A stretch of DNA of 64,000 nt from Heliocidaris tuberculata (Eukaryota > Echinodermata > Echinoidea > Camarodonta > Echinometridae), in the NCBI GenBank assembly GCA_025618425.1, contig CM046846.1, positions 25,616,227 to 25,680,226 on the forward strand, read 5' to 3'. Under the pieces are notes generated by a model. That model did no database searches and had not been told where the DNA came from. It saw nothing but the letters and a program-made list of their open reading frames with translations. A program made the translations under genes and the position numbers. This document shows positions 35,287-47,081 of this stretch, one piece after another. How positions within the stretch are numbered: the stretch's first letter is position 1; every line of letters begins with the position of its first letter.

Positions 35287-38200
35287 CAAAAAAAAAAATA
35301 CCCTAGGTACTTCATATAAAGACCTATTTAAGCTGTCTCCCGCTTTCTGGCGGGTAAAATGTGAACAAACCCACAGGGGTAGTACTTTGAACATATTTAA
35401 AACTTAATTTTCTCTAATGAAACAAAACTAAATCTGTTGTGCAGGTTGAGGGTTAATTGTATTCGATTGGCATGGCGAATGAACGAACAATTAGCGCGAC
35501 TTTCTCACTTCCCTTGATATCTTTTATACGTTCTTGTATCTCTGACATAAGTTTGAACCCGCTATGATTTATAATCCCTTTGCCAGGTTAAATATTAAAC
35601 CGATATTTGACAAGAGCATCGTAAAGTTACTCTCCACTTGCCTACTGCAACATATCGGGGTGCCATAAAACATTGCTTTTAAAGGATACAAATGAAACCA
35701 TCCTCGGAAAAGAAACTCCCGGTGAATCCTTCAAACGAATTCAGAGGAAATTGAGAATTCTCGATGTTCTTCTCCATAATTTCTTTTTATCTTGGAAAAG
35801 GGCATAAAGGCTTCCCATCCGACAGTGCTACCAGAGTTGGTTTTTTTTCATGTATGAATCAGACATGATAAACACTCTGAAATGCACGATGCAACGAAAG
35901 AGAAGTTTGAAAGAATATAAAGTGAAAACAATTTCTCCTGCAAACAAGAGCAATATTTCATGTCTGTTTTGGCGTAAATTATTAACAAGGCATTGCTATT
36001 TTGTACTACTTGATCCACCTGCGCTCTCACTGCCAGCAGAAATAATTTACTGAACTTTTGTTTTACATTCAAATGGAAAATTTTTGCTGATGACACACGG
36101 CAAGCTTATACGTTATTGTGAGAAATGCACATCTGCTGTTTTATTATATTGTTTTAACAACATGTTAACGCGGGAAAATAACACAGGCCTTATCTTCTTC
36201 GAATTAGATTCTCTTTAATTACGGATGGTTGGTAAAATGTCCACAGCATTAACAGTTTCTCTATGATGCCTAAGAAGTTTTAATTTTGTTTTGTTTCATT
36301 TGAATGAACCATTATGACCATGTTATCCCTTTCGTGAAAAGCTGGTTGAGGAATATTGAGCGTTTATTTTAAGATGTTTTGGTAGCATTTTGCAGAAAAA
36401 TATTGGCTTATGATAATTGGTCAAGCGTTGTCAAAATGTAACAGAAATTCGAAAAATTAAGGAAACTACAAAGCGTTATTTTTAAATTGGTTCTATCAAA
36501 TTAAGAGGTAACGTGAGAATCGCTTTTACAAAATGTAAACTGTTTCCTAAAGGCTTGTGATTAGAAATAAAGACATGAAATATATCCATCTGATACTATT
36601 CATATTTTAAGAATATTTTACGAGATAATGAAGAGACGGGCTTGAATGACCTATTTTTCTTTCTTTTACTACGAATTAAATGAAACCTGTTTAAGTTTGA
36701 TCGAAAATAGAGCAAACATTGAACATCTTTAATCATTTATGCCAGGAAAACAGTGAAGTCGTGTCATTAATAAGGTATTTTGACTTCCTTGATCGACAAT
36801 TATTTGACATTAGATATTATCAAACATTTTGTAGTCAGAAAGGATGATTTTCTGCAAGATAGTAATAAACGAAGAGATTAATAACGTCACAGACCTACGG
36901 ATGAATAGTATTATGGCTGAGGCAGGCCCCGGTGCTTAAATGAAATTTAAAAACAGTGAAATGAAAAATGAAATGATTAGATTGCAAGGCATAATCTTAT
37001 ATTTGAAGTTCGAATGGGTAGCATTTCGAGTCTGCGTTATACGAGAACTTTATTGGTTATGTGTGGATGTGTGCGTGTGGGGGTGTACGTGTGTGTGTGT
37101 TGCGACCGACTGGTTAAAAACACTCGACTGGAAATGCAGGGATCGTGCGTTCGATCCCCGGTACGTCACCTGCCCTTGTACAAGGCATTTTATCTATATT
37201 GTTCTTTTATCGTACATTATATGGTGTTTGACATATTAATACGTGTGTAAGTGTGTTTCTTAAAAAATAAAAAAGTGTGTGACAGACATTGTAACAGAAC
37301 ATCATTCAATGGACTTGGTTATGGTTTACACTGATAAATCGATAATTTGTATAATGTAAACATTGGAATTGTAAAGGAAAACATAAGTGGAGGAGTCTAT
37401 TAAGTAAGCATGGCTTGTATTTGATAGACCCCTGTTTGAAAAAAAAGAGAAAATTATTTACAGTCCTTAAATCAAGAGAAAAAAGAAAGAAACGTGCAAA
37501 TCTGAGCAATATTAACAAGTTTTTAAAAAGAGAGGGGAAAAAGAACCCCAAAACAAAACAAAACAAAACAAAACAAAAAGGGGGATGTGAACAGTTTTGG
37601 AGAGAAAGAGAGAGAGAGAGAGATAAAGACAAAAATAAACAAAACAAAACAAAATGTTGTGAACAAGCAATATAGGGGGGGGGGGGGAGGGGAGGAAAGA
37701 TAAGGCGGCAGGGATAACTAGGAGAGGTGGTGGAGAAAGAGATAGATGGAACGCAGGAGGAAAGAGGCCGTCTAGAAATACGTTTGGTTTAAATCTACGG
37801 GTATACATTTACATTTCTTGATTTTTGTAGCTATCCAACAAGGACAATTTATATCATATTGTATTATACTGTATTAAATTGATATGTGAATATTATGGGT
37901 TTTTTCCCCTCCCGTTATCAGGTAAGACGCGGACAAAAGACAAGTATCGTGTAGTTTACACGGATCATCAGAGGCTAGAGCTAGAAAAGGAGTTCCATTA
38001 CAGTCGTTACATTACTATCAGAAGGAAAAGCGAACTGGCATTGGCTCTAGGGCTGTCAGAAAGGCAGGTTAGTAAATCACCATAAATTCTTACAATACAC
38101 CATTGGTGAGATGATATAGCATTAAAAAAAAATGTCATATTTTCAGGAGAGCGAAAAAAAACCTTTCATGTTTAATTAATTAGTGCATAAATTATCTTCC

Positions 38201-40050
38201 TATTAAGGATCGCTTGTGACATTATTTTTGGCAGGTTTTATAGGTTTATGAAAGCATGAAATAAGTCCTTAGCTGTAAAATTATGGAAACAAAATGGCCA
38301 GAAATTGAGTTGCAAGTTTTATCATCGCACCGATCACACTGCAAAAACCACGGTGTTAATTCAACACCATCTCGGTATCATTATTGGGCTACACCAGAAA
38401 AGTGTTAAAACAACACCAGTTTTATATTGGGCTACACCAGACAAGTGTTAAAACAACACCAGTTCGATTCGAAACTGGTGGTGTTTTGGCACTTATCTGG
38501 TGTAGCCCAATATAGATACCGAGATGGTGTTGAATTAACACCCTGAATTTTGCAGTGCAGATGGACAATGAACAAATTAGAGGAAAGATAAAAAGATGAG
38601 GGTTTTTTTTTATCTTTGATGATTGCCCCAAAGAATTTTTACTTATTTGAGCTCCATATCTTCTGTCGTTGTGAACCACCTTACCCCTGTTTAGCACATG
38701 ATGCCAGTGAACAGTAGTAAATGACTGAGTGAACCCTTTTTTCACACTAAAAACCTAAAATTCTGCATATAAATTACCAGAGGAAGATATTTTTATGGTT
38801 TCATTTTCAGGAATTATTATTGGTATATATTATTTTTTGAATCGGTAGCAATGTTTGTCAATTATATTAATGTTTCGCTTTGCTATAAAAACGCAATTAA
38901 TTGTTCGCCTTAATAGAAAATGTTATATATTATGATGTTGCATTTGTAAATAATTATGTGAATAGTAAAAATATGATCACTTTCATTTGATTCAATATGA
39001 CATCTTTATTTCCTCGAGACCAAGTGATTGATCATAGATCTTACATTAAAACAAAATTAAATGTAGTATATTTTGAAGCAGAATTCGATTGACCCGATAT
39101 TCTTTAAGACTAAAAGTTTGTCAAAATAGGGCTCTTTTCTGGCTATGAGCATGATGAGCCCCTTTTCTCACTTTGATCTAAATGATTAATGCTACACTTT
39201 GAAATTCCGACTTCCATGACTAAGCCATCAAATTTCATCATGACTAGAATTAGGAATCAATAAATTGAAATAATTCTATACACTGAATTAATAGAAAAAC
39301 ATTATTTCTTTTATTATTCAAAATCTCAGAACTTCACGAATGAATTTTGAATTGCCTAATTGGATAACATCGGCTTACGGAGCTAAGTTCCATAGATGCA
39401 ACTAAATGTTGAGCATGAGTTCATAAGACATGCAGAAAAGTTAGTTGTTTATGATTATTTCTACATTACATTATACTTTTGAAAGGCAGAATTGTGTGAA
39501 AATTATATCAGAATGTGTTCGTTGCCTTCAGGTCAAGATCTGGTTTCAAAATCGGCGAGCTAAGGAGAGAAAGATGGCCAAGAAGATAAAGATGCAAGAC
39601 GGGCAACAATCACAACAACAGACGACACATCAGCAGGAGGAAAGGGGTCCAAATGAACGCCAGAAAGAATTCAGTCACACGAATCAACACAGTCATAACC
39701 ATCATCATCATCACCACCACCAGCATCACGCCGCATTGCAGCATTCATCTAGCCCTCACCATGCGGCAGTCGACACGAAACCGAAGCTCCCTATCATAAC
39801 GACGATGACCACGGTCTCACCCGACGTCATCACCAAGACTTCATCGCTAACGCCAATGGCGACGACTTCACCGCCCCACCACGTCAGTCTGCAGGCTGCG
39901 GACACAGTCGAGAGCAGGGCACTCACGACCAGTCACGCCTTGAGCTCCGGCGGGGAGACCATCGAGAGTTCGCACCCTATACCAATCACTGCGGCAGATG
40001 TCGCAAATCTTGTATTGGTTAATAGTAAGAATTCAATCCTTCAAGCGTAA
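28295..40050 (+). CDS. Cdx: Caudal-type homeobox transcription factor Cdx (complete, three exons)
   Basis: Exons 28295-28832, 37922-38067 and 39532-40050 join in frame (phase 1, then phase 0) into 400 codons plus stop. The N-terminus is His/Pro/Gly/Ala-rich, with a YDWM hexapeptide-type motif at residues 165-168, 16 residues before the homeodomain (185-244). The homeodomain has the caudal signature ([38 protein letters not shown], then [13 protein letters not shown]). Asn51 and the recognition helix are intact. The intron between homeodomain positions 44 and 45 is the classic Cdx position. The C-terminal region is Gln- and His-rich. Cdx proteins are nuclear activators that pattern posterior body and hindgut and bind TTTATR sites. 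The start was chosen at the first in-frame ATG (an ATGATG pair). An ATG 14 codons on would also leave the homeodomain whole. Confidence 0.96.
28833..31109. other. Cdx intron 1, proximal part
   Basis: AT-rich, without transposon ends, microsatellites or open frames of note. The lack of repeats contrasts with the intergenic DNA and could reflect regulatory constraint, but no specific element is defined here. Confidence 0.4.
31110..31570 (+). promoter_or_regulatory. Candidate intronic enhancer with caudal-type motif cluster
   Basis: The motif TTTATAAGCATTTATGAA at 31123-31140 recurs as TTTATAAGCTTTTATGAA at 31203-31220. Further TTTATR-type sites lie near 31395 and 31424. A perfect CArG box, CCATAAAAGG, is at 31359-31368. 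Cdx proteins bind TTTATR, so autoregulation is a plausible reading. The sequence shows the motifs; enhancer function is inference. Confidence 0.35.
31571..32991. other. Cdx intron 1, middle part
   Basis: AT-rich intron sequence with an A/G homopolymer junction at 31940-31972. No gene was recognised. Confidence 0.5.
32992..33203. mobile_element. Palindromic MITE in Cdx intron 1
   Basis: Inverted ends: CACAAAGAGTTAAGTTTGAC on the left, matching GACTTTAAGTCAAACTTAAC before CTCTTTTTGTG on the right, each capped by a G or C run. The element is about 210 bp and encodes nothing. Confidence 0.8.
34566..34779 (+). repeat. Tandem duplication of a 107-bp unit
   Basis: Two adjacent near-identical copies containing ATTTCGAAAGAATATAACGC and TGATATGGGTGCAAAATCC. 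They differ at only a few bases, which implies a recent duplication. Confidence 0.9.
34930..35283. repeat. Perfect palindrome with tRNA T-arm-like loop, between two (AT)n tracts
   Basis: Arms 34975-35032 and 35099-35156 are exact 58-bp inverted copies, containing TAATGGTTGCGTAGCTTAAA. The 66-bp loop includes GGGTTCGATTCCCGGCGGAG, a tRNA T-arm/box B sequence. (AT)n tracts lie on both sides (34931-34974 and 35213-35283). Confidence 0.9.
35284..37095. other. Cdx intron 1, distal part
   Basis: AT-rich with no definable transposon, RNA gene or credible open frame. Confidence 0.5.
37096..37270 (+). repeat. tRNA-Ser/Leu-like SINE (family 3), second copy
   Basis: GCGACCGACTGGTTAAAAAC, GACTGGAAATGCAGGGATCG and GTTCGATCCCCGG repeat the head of the element at 24749. 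CCCTTGTACAAGGCAT and the final CTTAAAAAATAAA also correspond. It lies in Cdx intron 1, same strand. Confidence 0.72.
37922..38067 (+). CDS. Cdx: Cdx exon 2 (homeodomain 1-44)
   Basis: The exon is 146 nt, acceptor CCCGTTATCAG and donor AGGCAG|GTTAGT. It encodes the [11 protein letters not shown] lead and homeodomain helices 1 and 2. Residues 32-36 read SELAL where vertebrate Cdx proteins typically have AELA followed by a variable residue. Confidence 0.96.
38240..38270 (+). promoter_or_regulatory. Caudal-type motif block in Cdx intron 2
   Basis: ATAGGTTTATGAAAGC followed by ATGAAATAAGTCCTT resembles the intron 1 sequence at 31199-31230 (ATAGGTTTATAAG, then TTATGAAATAAGTACCTT). The shared phrase in both introns of one gene is visible; regulatory function is inferred. 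Confidence 0.3.
38336..38558. mobile_element. Palindromic MITE in Cdx intron 2
   Basis: Ends CACTGCAAAA and TTTTGCAGTG are inverted. Inside, GGTGTTAATTCAACACCATC is inverted as well. The left arm holds a 40-bp tandem duplication beginning ATTGGGCTACACCAG. The element is about 223 bp with no coding capacity. Confidence 0.8.
39532..40050 (+). CDS. Cdx: Cdx exon 3 (recognition helix and C-terminus)
   Basis: Acceptor TTGCCTTCAG, opening with [18 protein letters not shown]. The tail has a Gln cluster, a run of His residues ([12 protein letters not shown]) and Thr/Ser-rich sequence, and ends in NSILQA before TAA at 40048-40050. Confidence 0.95.
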   Translation, partial: VKIWFQNRRAKERKMAKKIKMQDGQQSQQQTTHQQEERGPNERQKEFSHTNQHSHNHHHHHHHQHHAALQHSSSPHHAAVDTKPKLPIITTMTTVSPDVITKTSSLTPMATTSPPHHVSLQAADTVESRALTTSHALSSGGETIESSHPIPITAADVANLVLVNSKNSILQA

Positions 40051-40315
40051 GTACGATGTATTTGTAATTTATCGAAATAATTCTACATATGTTACTGATT
40101 TTACTTCATTTCATCAGAACATGTAAATGGAATCAATGCAAAATATATGAATATATTTCATAAACCGTCATTTATTCGTTTAAGTTTCTGTATTTGTTTA
40201 AACCTTTTTTCTATTTTGATTGTGTAGTTGCCTTTATAGTTATCATTGAATTATTATCTGCATTCGTGTAGACCGCCCCTGCAGAAAAAAAAAAAGTATC
40301 GAAAAAGGAGAGAAA

Positions 40316-40356
40316 AATAAAACAACCCCGAACGAAGTACTAATAGTACTAATAAA
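40316..40356 (+). terminator. Cdx: Possible Cdx poly(A) signals
   Basis: AATAAA occurs at 40316-40321 and 40351-40356, about 270-300 bp after the stop codon. The region is AT-rich and AATAAA is common in it, so the true 3' end may be farther on. Confidence 0.25.
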
Positions 40357-42225
40357 CATCGAAAACTACTCAACATAATTGTCACAAGACATGTACATCT
40401 GATGTATCATGAACGTTAGAGTATTGTAAGGTGTATGAAATCAAGATGTTGCGGGATTAAACTTTCATGTAATCGAGTGCTGGTTAGGTTTTATACGTCA
40501 AGATCACTATTATTGAACTCTGTTCTATTCTCAAATGTATTACTCCTAGAGACTGGCTTTGTTTTGTAATTCCTATGCCGATGCTCTTTTTCATATTCTT
40601 ACCGTAAAAAATATTCGTACAGGCATGATACTTGGGGTTATAATTTCTATTATGATCCAAATATATGTTTTAATTAGGTTATTGTGTTTTATTTTGTCAT
40701 GTATTTTTGAAATATAAATCACCTTTTATCAGTCTATAAGCCCAGGCTACCTGTTTTTTTTTTTTTTATCAAACGCGGTTCAAGGCAAGATAAAATTGAA
40801 ACAATGAACGAATTAAACATAAGTAAAAAAAAAGAAAGATGCACATATCAAACGAATAGCGTCAAATCAAGAAATGGAAGGTATTTAAAAAAGAAAAAAC
40901 ACTGCATCGTTTCTTAAGTTATTCTTATTCTTCTTATTATTAGTGATAATGTCTTATTATCATACTTTACGCGATTACTTTCCCCTTTTGAAACGTATTT
41001 TAAAATGGAAATGCATTTTGTTTGTTTGTTTGTTTGTTTTTGAGTCAGGCAGTATTTAAAGTTAAAATAAAATGAATTTTGTGTTTTAAGAATATTAAAT
41101 GTTACTTTAGGGCACAATGTGACCCGCTGTGGATTTATCCATATTTCAAGAGGCTTGGCCGGGCGTAGCTATATCATTCGAGAACTGTTTGAATAAAACA
41201 GAATCTCTGATTGAAACACTTGTAAATATTTGTACCATAAATTATGAATCTATTTTAAGTATTATATGAATTCTGTAAAAATATACTTTGGGAAATTTCG
41301 CAAGGGCGGTGACGGGATTATATACAAGTATAGTAAGCTTATTGTGAGGTCTCATGGTTGATCCTGCCAAGGTTAAAATTGTGATGTGCTCTTACCATGC
41401 TTAATTACTCGGCATATATTCATGTTGAATAAATCACTTATTGATCATGTGTATACAAGGTTAAGTGGTGCCTCTGCTATTATACGATTTAAAAAAACTA
41501 TTGATTACCTCTTGCACGCAAAAGACCCCAAGATCAAAAGAACATCTGCTTCGCAAATTACTTCAAAGTGTTTTGTCCGTCAACTTTCGAAGAACAGAGA
41601 GAAAAAAAATCCTCATATATCTAACACTTCCATCAGTGAAATCATTGGAAGATGGTAATACACACGTATGTGGAAATATTTGTTATACAAAATATTTGAT
41701 AAAGGATTGATACATAATTTGAAAACAATTTGGTCACGTTTCCCCTCTGTGAAATCGCCCATTTCTCATTATAACCCATGACGTCCGATAATCTGAAGAA
41801 ACAATTTATTCGTACACACTGTATAAAATGTAGGACCTTCCCATGAAGCAAGCATGCATTTACGTGGAGCAATATAATTGGCGCGGCTCACATTAGTCAC
41901 GTGACGTGATATGCGAGGCGCCATGACGATAATGCACTTACATATAGAGTATAAGTACTACGAAGTCAAGAATTTTCAGTTTTCGAGTTGTCTTTGGCGC
42001 TACTACTCCTGCAACTTGTGAGTTGGTGAAGTACAGCTTGTATGGAGGTAATAGCAGTACTCTGAGTAAGAAAATAATTGAAACGTTCTTTCCTTTTATG
42101 GACCTATAAACGTCATGTGACTTTTGCAGACCGAATAATTCCATTTTTTGGCAAATACAATAAAGGACATTAACAGAATCCTACTTTTATTATCATGATT
42201 ACATTTACTACAATATCTACTTCTA
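40357..42225. other. Intergenic DNA after Cdx
   Basis: AT-rich, possibly including Cdx 3' UTR. A 90-codon open frame at 41386-41658 has no recognised domain and looks like chance. Confidence 0.5.
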
Positions 42226-42723
42226 TAACTACTACTACTACTACTACTACAACTATTACTACTACTACTACTACCTCTTCTTCTTCTTTTTTCCTCCTCC
42301 TCCTCCTCCTTTTCCTCCTTCTTCTTCTTCTTCTTCTTCTCCTCCTCCTCCTCCTCCTTCTTCTTTTTCTTCTTCTCCTTCTTCGAATTATTATCATTAT
42401 CATAATAATTATTATCATTTTTTAATTGTTTTGTTATATATTAGCATTATCATTATCATTATTACTGTTATTATTTTTGTTGTTGTTCTTGTTCTCGTTG
42501 TTCAAATAAAATCAATGACTTTGAGAAGTCTTCTTCTTCTTCTTCTTCTTCTTCTTCTTCTTCTTCTTCTTCTTCTTCTTCTTCTTCTTCTTCTTCTTCT
42601 TCTTCTTCTTCTTCTTCTTCTTCTTCTTCTTCTTCTTCTTCTTCTTCTTCTTCTTCTTCTTCTTCTTCTTCTTCTTCTTCTTCTTCTTCTTCTTCTTCTT
42701 CTTCTTCTTCTTCTTCTTCTTCT
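42226..42723. repeat. Mixed TAC/TTC/TCC tract followed by pure (TTC)n
   Basis: An imperfect trinucleotide pyrimidine tract (42226-42395), then about 64 pure TTC units (42531-42722). Poly-Leu, poly-Glu and poly-Arg frames here are repeat artefacts. Confidence 0.95.
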
Positions 42724-43167
42724 ATTACTACTACCCAAGGGCATACGGGCACAATATCGCTAGGAGGGCTGTTGTCTGTTACCCGAATAATTTTTTTTTC
42801 TGCTTCTAAAATCTATATCTCTTTCCTTTGTTTGCATTACGTATGCATTATGTATCCATTTCTACGGTTTTAGTCATATCATTATTTCATTATTGAAGGT
42901 TGAAGTGAGATGTAAATAAAATGTAAAATATTACAAAGAGGCCACCTCTCCGCCTGAATCTGAGATGACGATTGTCCAAATACTGGTCGTTTCGAAATTC
43001 TCAGGGGGCTGCACCCCAGCGCCCTCCCCACATCGTACACCTATGCTGTAAGTTGCAGTCATAATACTACAATATTCTTCTGCAAGTTGTTTTTTTTCAA
43101 TTTTTGTTGTACTTCCGCTAGAAAATTCTACTAGTAATACTACTTTTTTGTCTACTCTGTCGTCTTC

Positions 43168-43533
<366 letters not shown>

Positions 43534-44340
43534 AACGAGTTAAACGACTGGTTTAAGAGATTTTTCTATTGATGCACCTTTAAACTCGAAGCGGAAACCC
43601 TTTGCAGATTTATTCATTTTGTTTTATATACATATATCATGTCTGCAAGTAATTACCTCATTTTGAGTTGTATGTGTTAATTCAGAATTTTGAATTTTCG
43701 TGTAATGTATTATTTCAAGCAATATCTAGTGGCCAATTATATGCTATTATATAAGAATGACCTTGTATTCATGTATTTTATCTTTTCATTAGGAGTGCGA
43801 AATTGTTCTAAGAAGAGTAAAGATACGATGCTCTGTTATTCGTTGGATATCATGAAAATTCCACAAGTAAATGTACTATATTATAGCCAAATGTAAATAT
43901 ATTGATTATATTTGTAGTGTATTTGACAACTATGTTCCAAGTACATGCATTTTTTTTTTATTGACAGTAAATGAAATTCGTACTATATGATGGTTCTCTC
44001 TTTGTACATGACTTTGATTTGTAAATAACTGTTATAAAAATGTATCAAGGTGTTTTTAAAAGTTAAATTTTAGCAGAATAGCCCCATAAATACATATTTA
44101 TCTTCTGTCTAATTTTAACGTGTTTATGGAAGAAAATTATGTCTTTCTTTCATTTACATGATTCGAAGTTTCGTTTATTTTGTGTGTAAGAGATGATATT
44201 TTCGTCTAACGTCAGTGTTCTTTGTAGTAATAGGATTATATTATGTCAATTTCTCAAATGTTACGAAATTCATTCTTCTTGGGAAGATGTATATTTTTAG
44301 TGTTTTTAATTTCTTTTGAGGGACCACCTAAACTATATGT

Positions 44341-44756
44341 AAAGGCCACCGCACACCTTACGATCGGTCTAAGATCCGATTTCAGAAGAAAATTTAATAT
44401 CATTTGACAAATAATTAAAACAAACATATTTTTTATTGAGGGTCTGAATAGCCATACAGATAGTTAAATCGATAATACGGCCTTTGCCGAGTTTTCTAGT
44501 CGGTGGAATGGCCAAATCGGCTCCGAGTCGTAGTGACGTCACAACAATCTTATGATTGCCTACGATTTGAAACTAATTTTGCCCTTATTCCTATAGAAAG
44601 CTGACAGCTAACCAAAACCCTGTGTTTAGTATTCATATTACTTTTCAGAACCTGAATAGGGTAGATTTCATTTGTTAAAATGCCAATATTTAATGCCATA
44701 GCGATTTATTTCACAAATCGGATCGCAGACCGATCGTAAGGTGTGCGGTGGCCTTA
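44341..44756. mobile_element. MITE family B, copy 1
   Basis: Inverted ends AAAGGCCACCGCACACCTTA and, read inward from the right, TAAGGCCACCGCACACCTTA, continuing into CGATCGGTCT. The internal sequence shares AATCGGCTCCGA, TATTCATATTA and GTTAAAATGCC with the copy at 49059. Confidence 0.85.
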
Positions 44757-45633
44757 ACGCACTTACTCTTTGAATTTGTTTACCTTGTTATGCTGGTGAT
44801 CATTCAGGTGTTGAATGGTTTGTACTTTTCATATTTTAAATAGTTCTCAAAAATACTCAGTTAATGTTTATTATATGTGGTATCAAAAATAATAAATATT
44901 ACCTTCATACGATTATAATATCAGAAAATATTTTCTGCTTACTCACATCTCTCTTTGTACATCTCCCTCTCTCTACCTGTCTCCTTTTTAATAATGATCT
45001 GCATTCAATAAACAAATTTTGAAACGAACTTATTGACATGTTGAGATTGACATTTAATTAATATCATTTATTTACCCATTTAGGATGAGCAGTATTTGTT
45101 CAAAATAAAACATTACATAAAATATTATTCATTTACGTTGTTATTCAAGACAGTCCATCTCAGTTTGATGTTTTTATCATTTATTATACTTTTATACACA
45201 TAATGCACACTTATCTGTTTAATAATAATGTACATTCTTTTGCTCCAAAAAATGTTTATTAAAGTTACAACAAATCAAAACAAAGGAATGTATAATCTTC
45301 GCATTCTTACAATACTTTGTACTTGTACTGGTCTTTAAATAAAATTAGATTCAACCAAATGAACACACACGTTTAGTACTTAAATTGAGTATTGTCTGCG
45401 TCCATTTGTTATCAGAGAACTAGCTGAATAGTAATAAAATCATGCTGCTGCTGCTGCTGATGATGATAATGATACTTATGATGAAAACATCAAAAAAGTA
45501 GTAATAATTAGGCACGAAATCCACTTGAAATCAAATACTCAAGGCGCACTAATGCAAAAGATGAAATCAAACAAAAACACTTACACAAAAGTACAACATG
45601 AGTAAGATAGAACATTACAAAGGAAGAAAGCAA

Positions 45634-46221
45634 TTAAAGGAGAATGAAACCCTGGGGGAAAATCCATATTAATGAAAAGAGAGGATAGAGAGAACCAATT
45701 TTTTAAAAGTTCCATCAAAATCGGTTAAGAAATGAGAAAGTTATGAAAGTTTGAAAAGTCTCAATTTACTTTCGATGGTGATCCTCAAATTGGCAATGTT
45801 GCTTCAAAGTGACAGGTAGAGTAGTACAACTCTCCATATGTTTTGTACACAAACTTTCATATTTTCTCCATTATCTCCAAAGCTGATGCTTGTATCTTTG
45901 TGAACTGAACATATGTTGTGTCAAATACATTTCTTCACGATATATCTTGAGCTAAGAAGAAGACAAGTTGCACCTTGAGAGATAATGGGGAAAATATGAA
46001 ATTTTGTGTACAAAACATATGGAGAGTTGTCCTAATAAACCTGTCAATTTGAAGCAACCTTGCCAATTTAAGGATATCCACTGAAAGTAAATTGAGACTT
46101 TTCAAACTTTCATAACTTTCTCATTTCTTGACCGATTTTGATGGAACTTTTTAAGAATTGTTTCCTCTATCCTCTCTTTTCATTAAAAATGATTTTCCCC
46201 CAGGGTTTCATTCTCCTTTAA
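45634..46221. mobile_element. Palindromic MITE family A, copy 1
   Basis: It is bounded by TTAA on both sides. Ends TTAAAGGAGAATGAAACCCT are inverted, and almost the whole 588 bp is one diverged palindrome (AAACTTTCATAACTTTCTCA and its complement in both arms). A second copy starts at 63444. TTAA borders suggest piggyBac-type mobilisation; no transposase is present. Confidence 0.88.
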
Positions 46222-46709
46222 TTATAGGCTAAATCAAACAGATGTAACATCTTCATCTGGAAATCATAAAATTAGTATCTATGACGACCTATGTATACAC
46301 TATGCTACGAAGAAATAAAGATAAAAGGTCGCTGCAACATTCATCTAGAAAATTTGATAAGGAATGCTTACCTTTTTTCAATGCGCTTGTTTATATTTTG
46401 TTATTTTCACAACTTATTTCTTATTGAGTGGACAGCCCTTTTTTTCTCTCTCATCAATGCTTCATTTAATCATAGATTGCGATTAATTGTTACACGTAGG
46501 AGGTTCATCAATTTGCATTAGGGTCGAAAATTAACCTCCACAATCTCGTGTTTTTTTTTCCACATTAGACAGACACAAAGCGTGATACATATGATTCCTT
46601 TGAATTTGACGGTTTGCTTTTACGATTATTGAAAGACAGTTGATTGTACTTTAATTCCGTATGTCACGGAATAGAATGTATACCCACATTAAGTAATCTC
46701 CGCCTTGCT

Positions 46710-47003
46710 CTAAAATAGCACTTTAGTATACCAGGGTTTATTTTGCTCAGAATCATACTTTTTAGACGCCCTCTCGCACATCTTTCCCCAGTGAGTAGGT
46801 GGACATAGACAGACGCGGCAGTCGGTGGGACTCTGGTATCCGCCATTTTGGCAGTTCAGTTTGAAGGTACAATGGTTGCCACACTTATACATGAGATTGA
46901 CGAGTTTAAGATCGGAGAAGCTAGGCTTGGTCCTCCAGTCGATTATATGATTTGGTTTACCCTTGACTGTGATGGTCGGTAGTGAATAATGCTTTGAAAA
47001 CGC
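46710..47003 (-). CDS. Astacin exon 5 (domain end and EGF)
   Basis: The exon gives 97 codons plus TAG, acceptor CTTTCTCCAG. It encodes FSDLKLVNLMYKC closing the protease domain, then one EGF-like repeat and a short basic tail. Confidence 0.93.
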   Translation of the reverse strand, partial: AFSKHYSLPTITVKGKPNHIIDWRTKPSFSDLKLVNLMYKCGNHCTFKLNCQNGGYQSPTDCRVCLCPPTHWGKMCERASKKYDSEQNKPWYTKVLF

Positions 47004-47039
47004 CTGGAGAAAGAGAAAATGCAGATAGAAAGATACATG

Positions 47040-47081
<42 letters not shown>

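Noticed and set aside
41356..41370. GGTTGATCCTGCCA, identical to the start of 18S rRNA
   Set aside because: Only about 14 bases match and the following sequence does not continue as 18S rRNA; taken as coincidence.
41386..41710. Open frames of 90 and 81 codons after Cdx
   Set aside because: Overlapping frames in AT-rich DNA with no domain, no splice context and no family resemblance.
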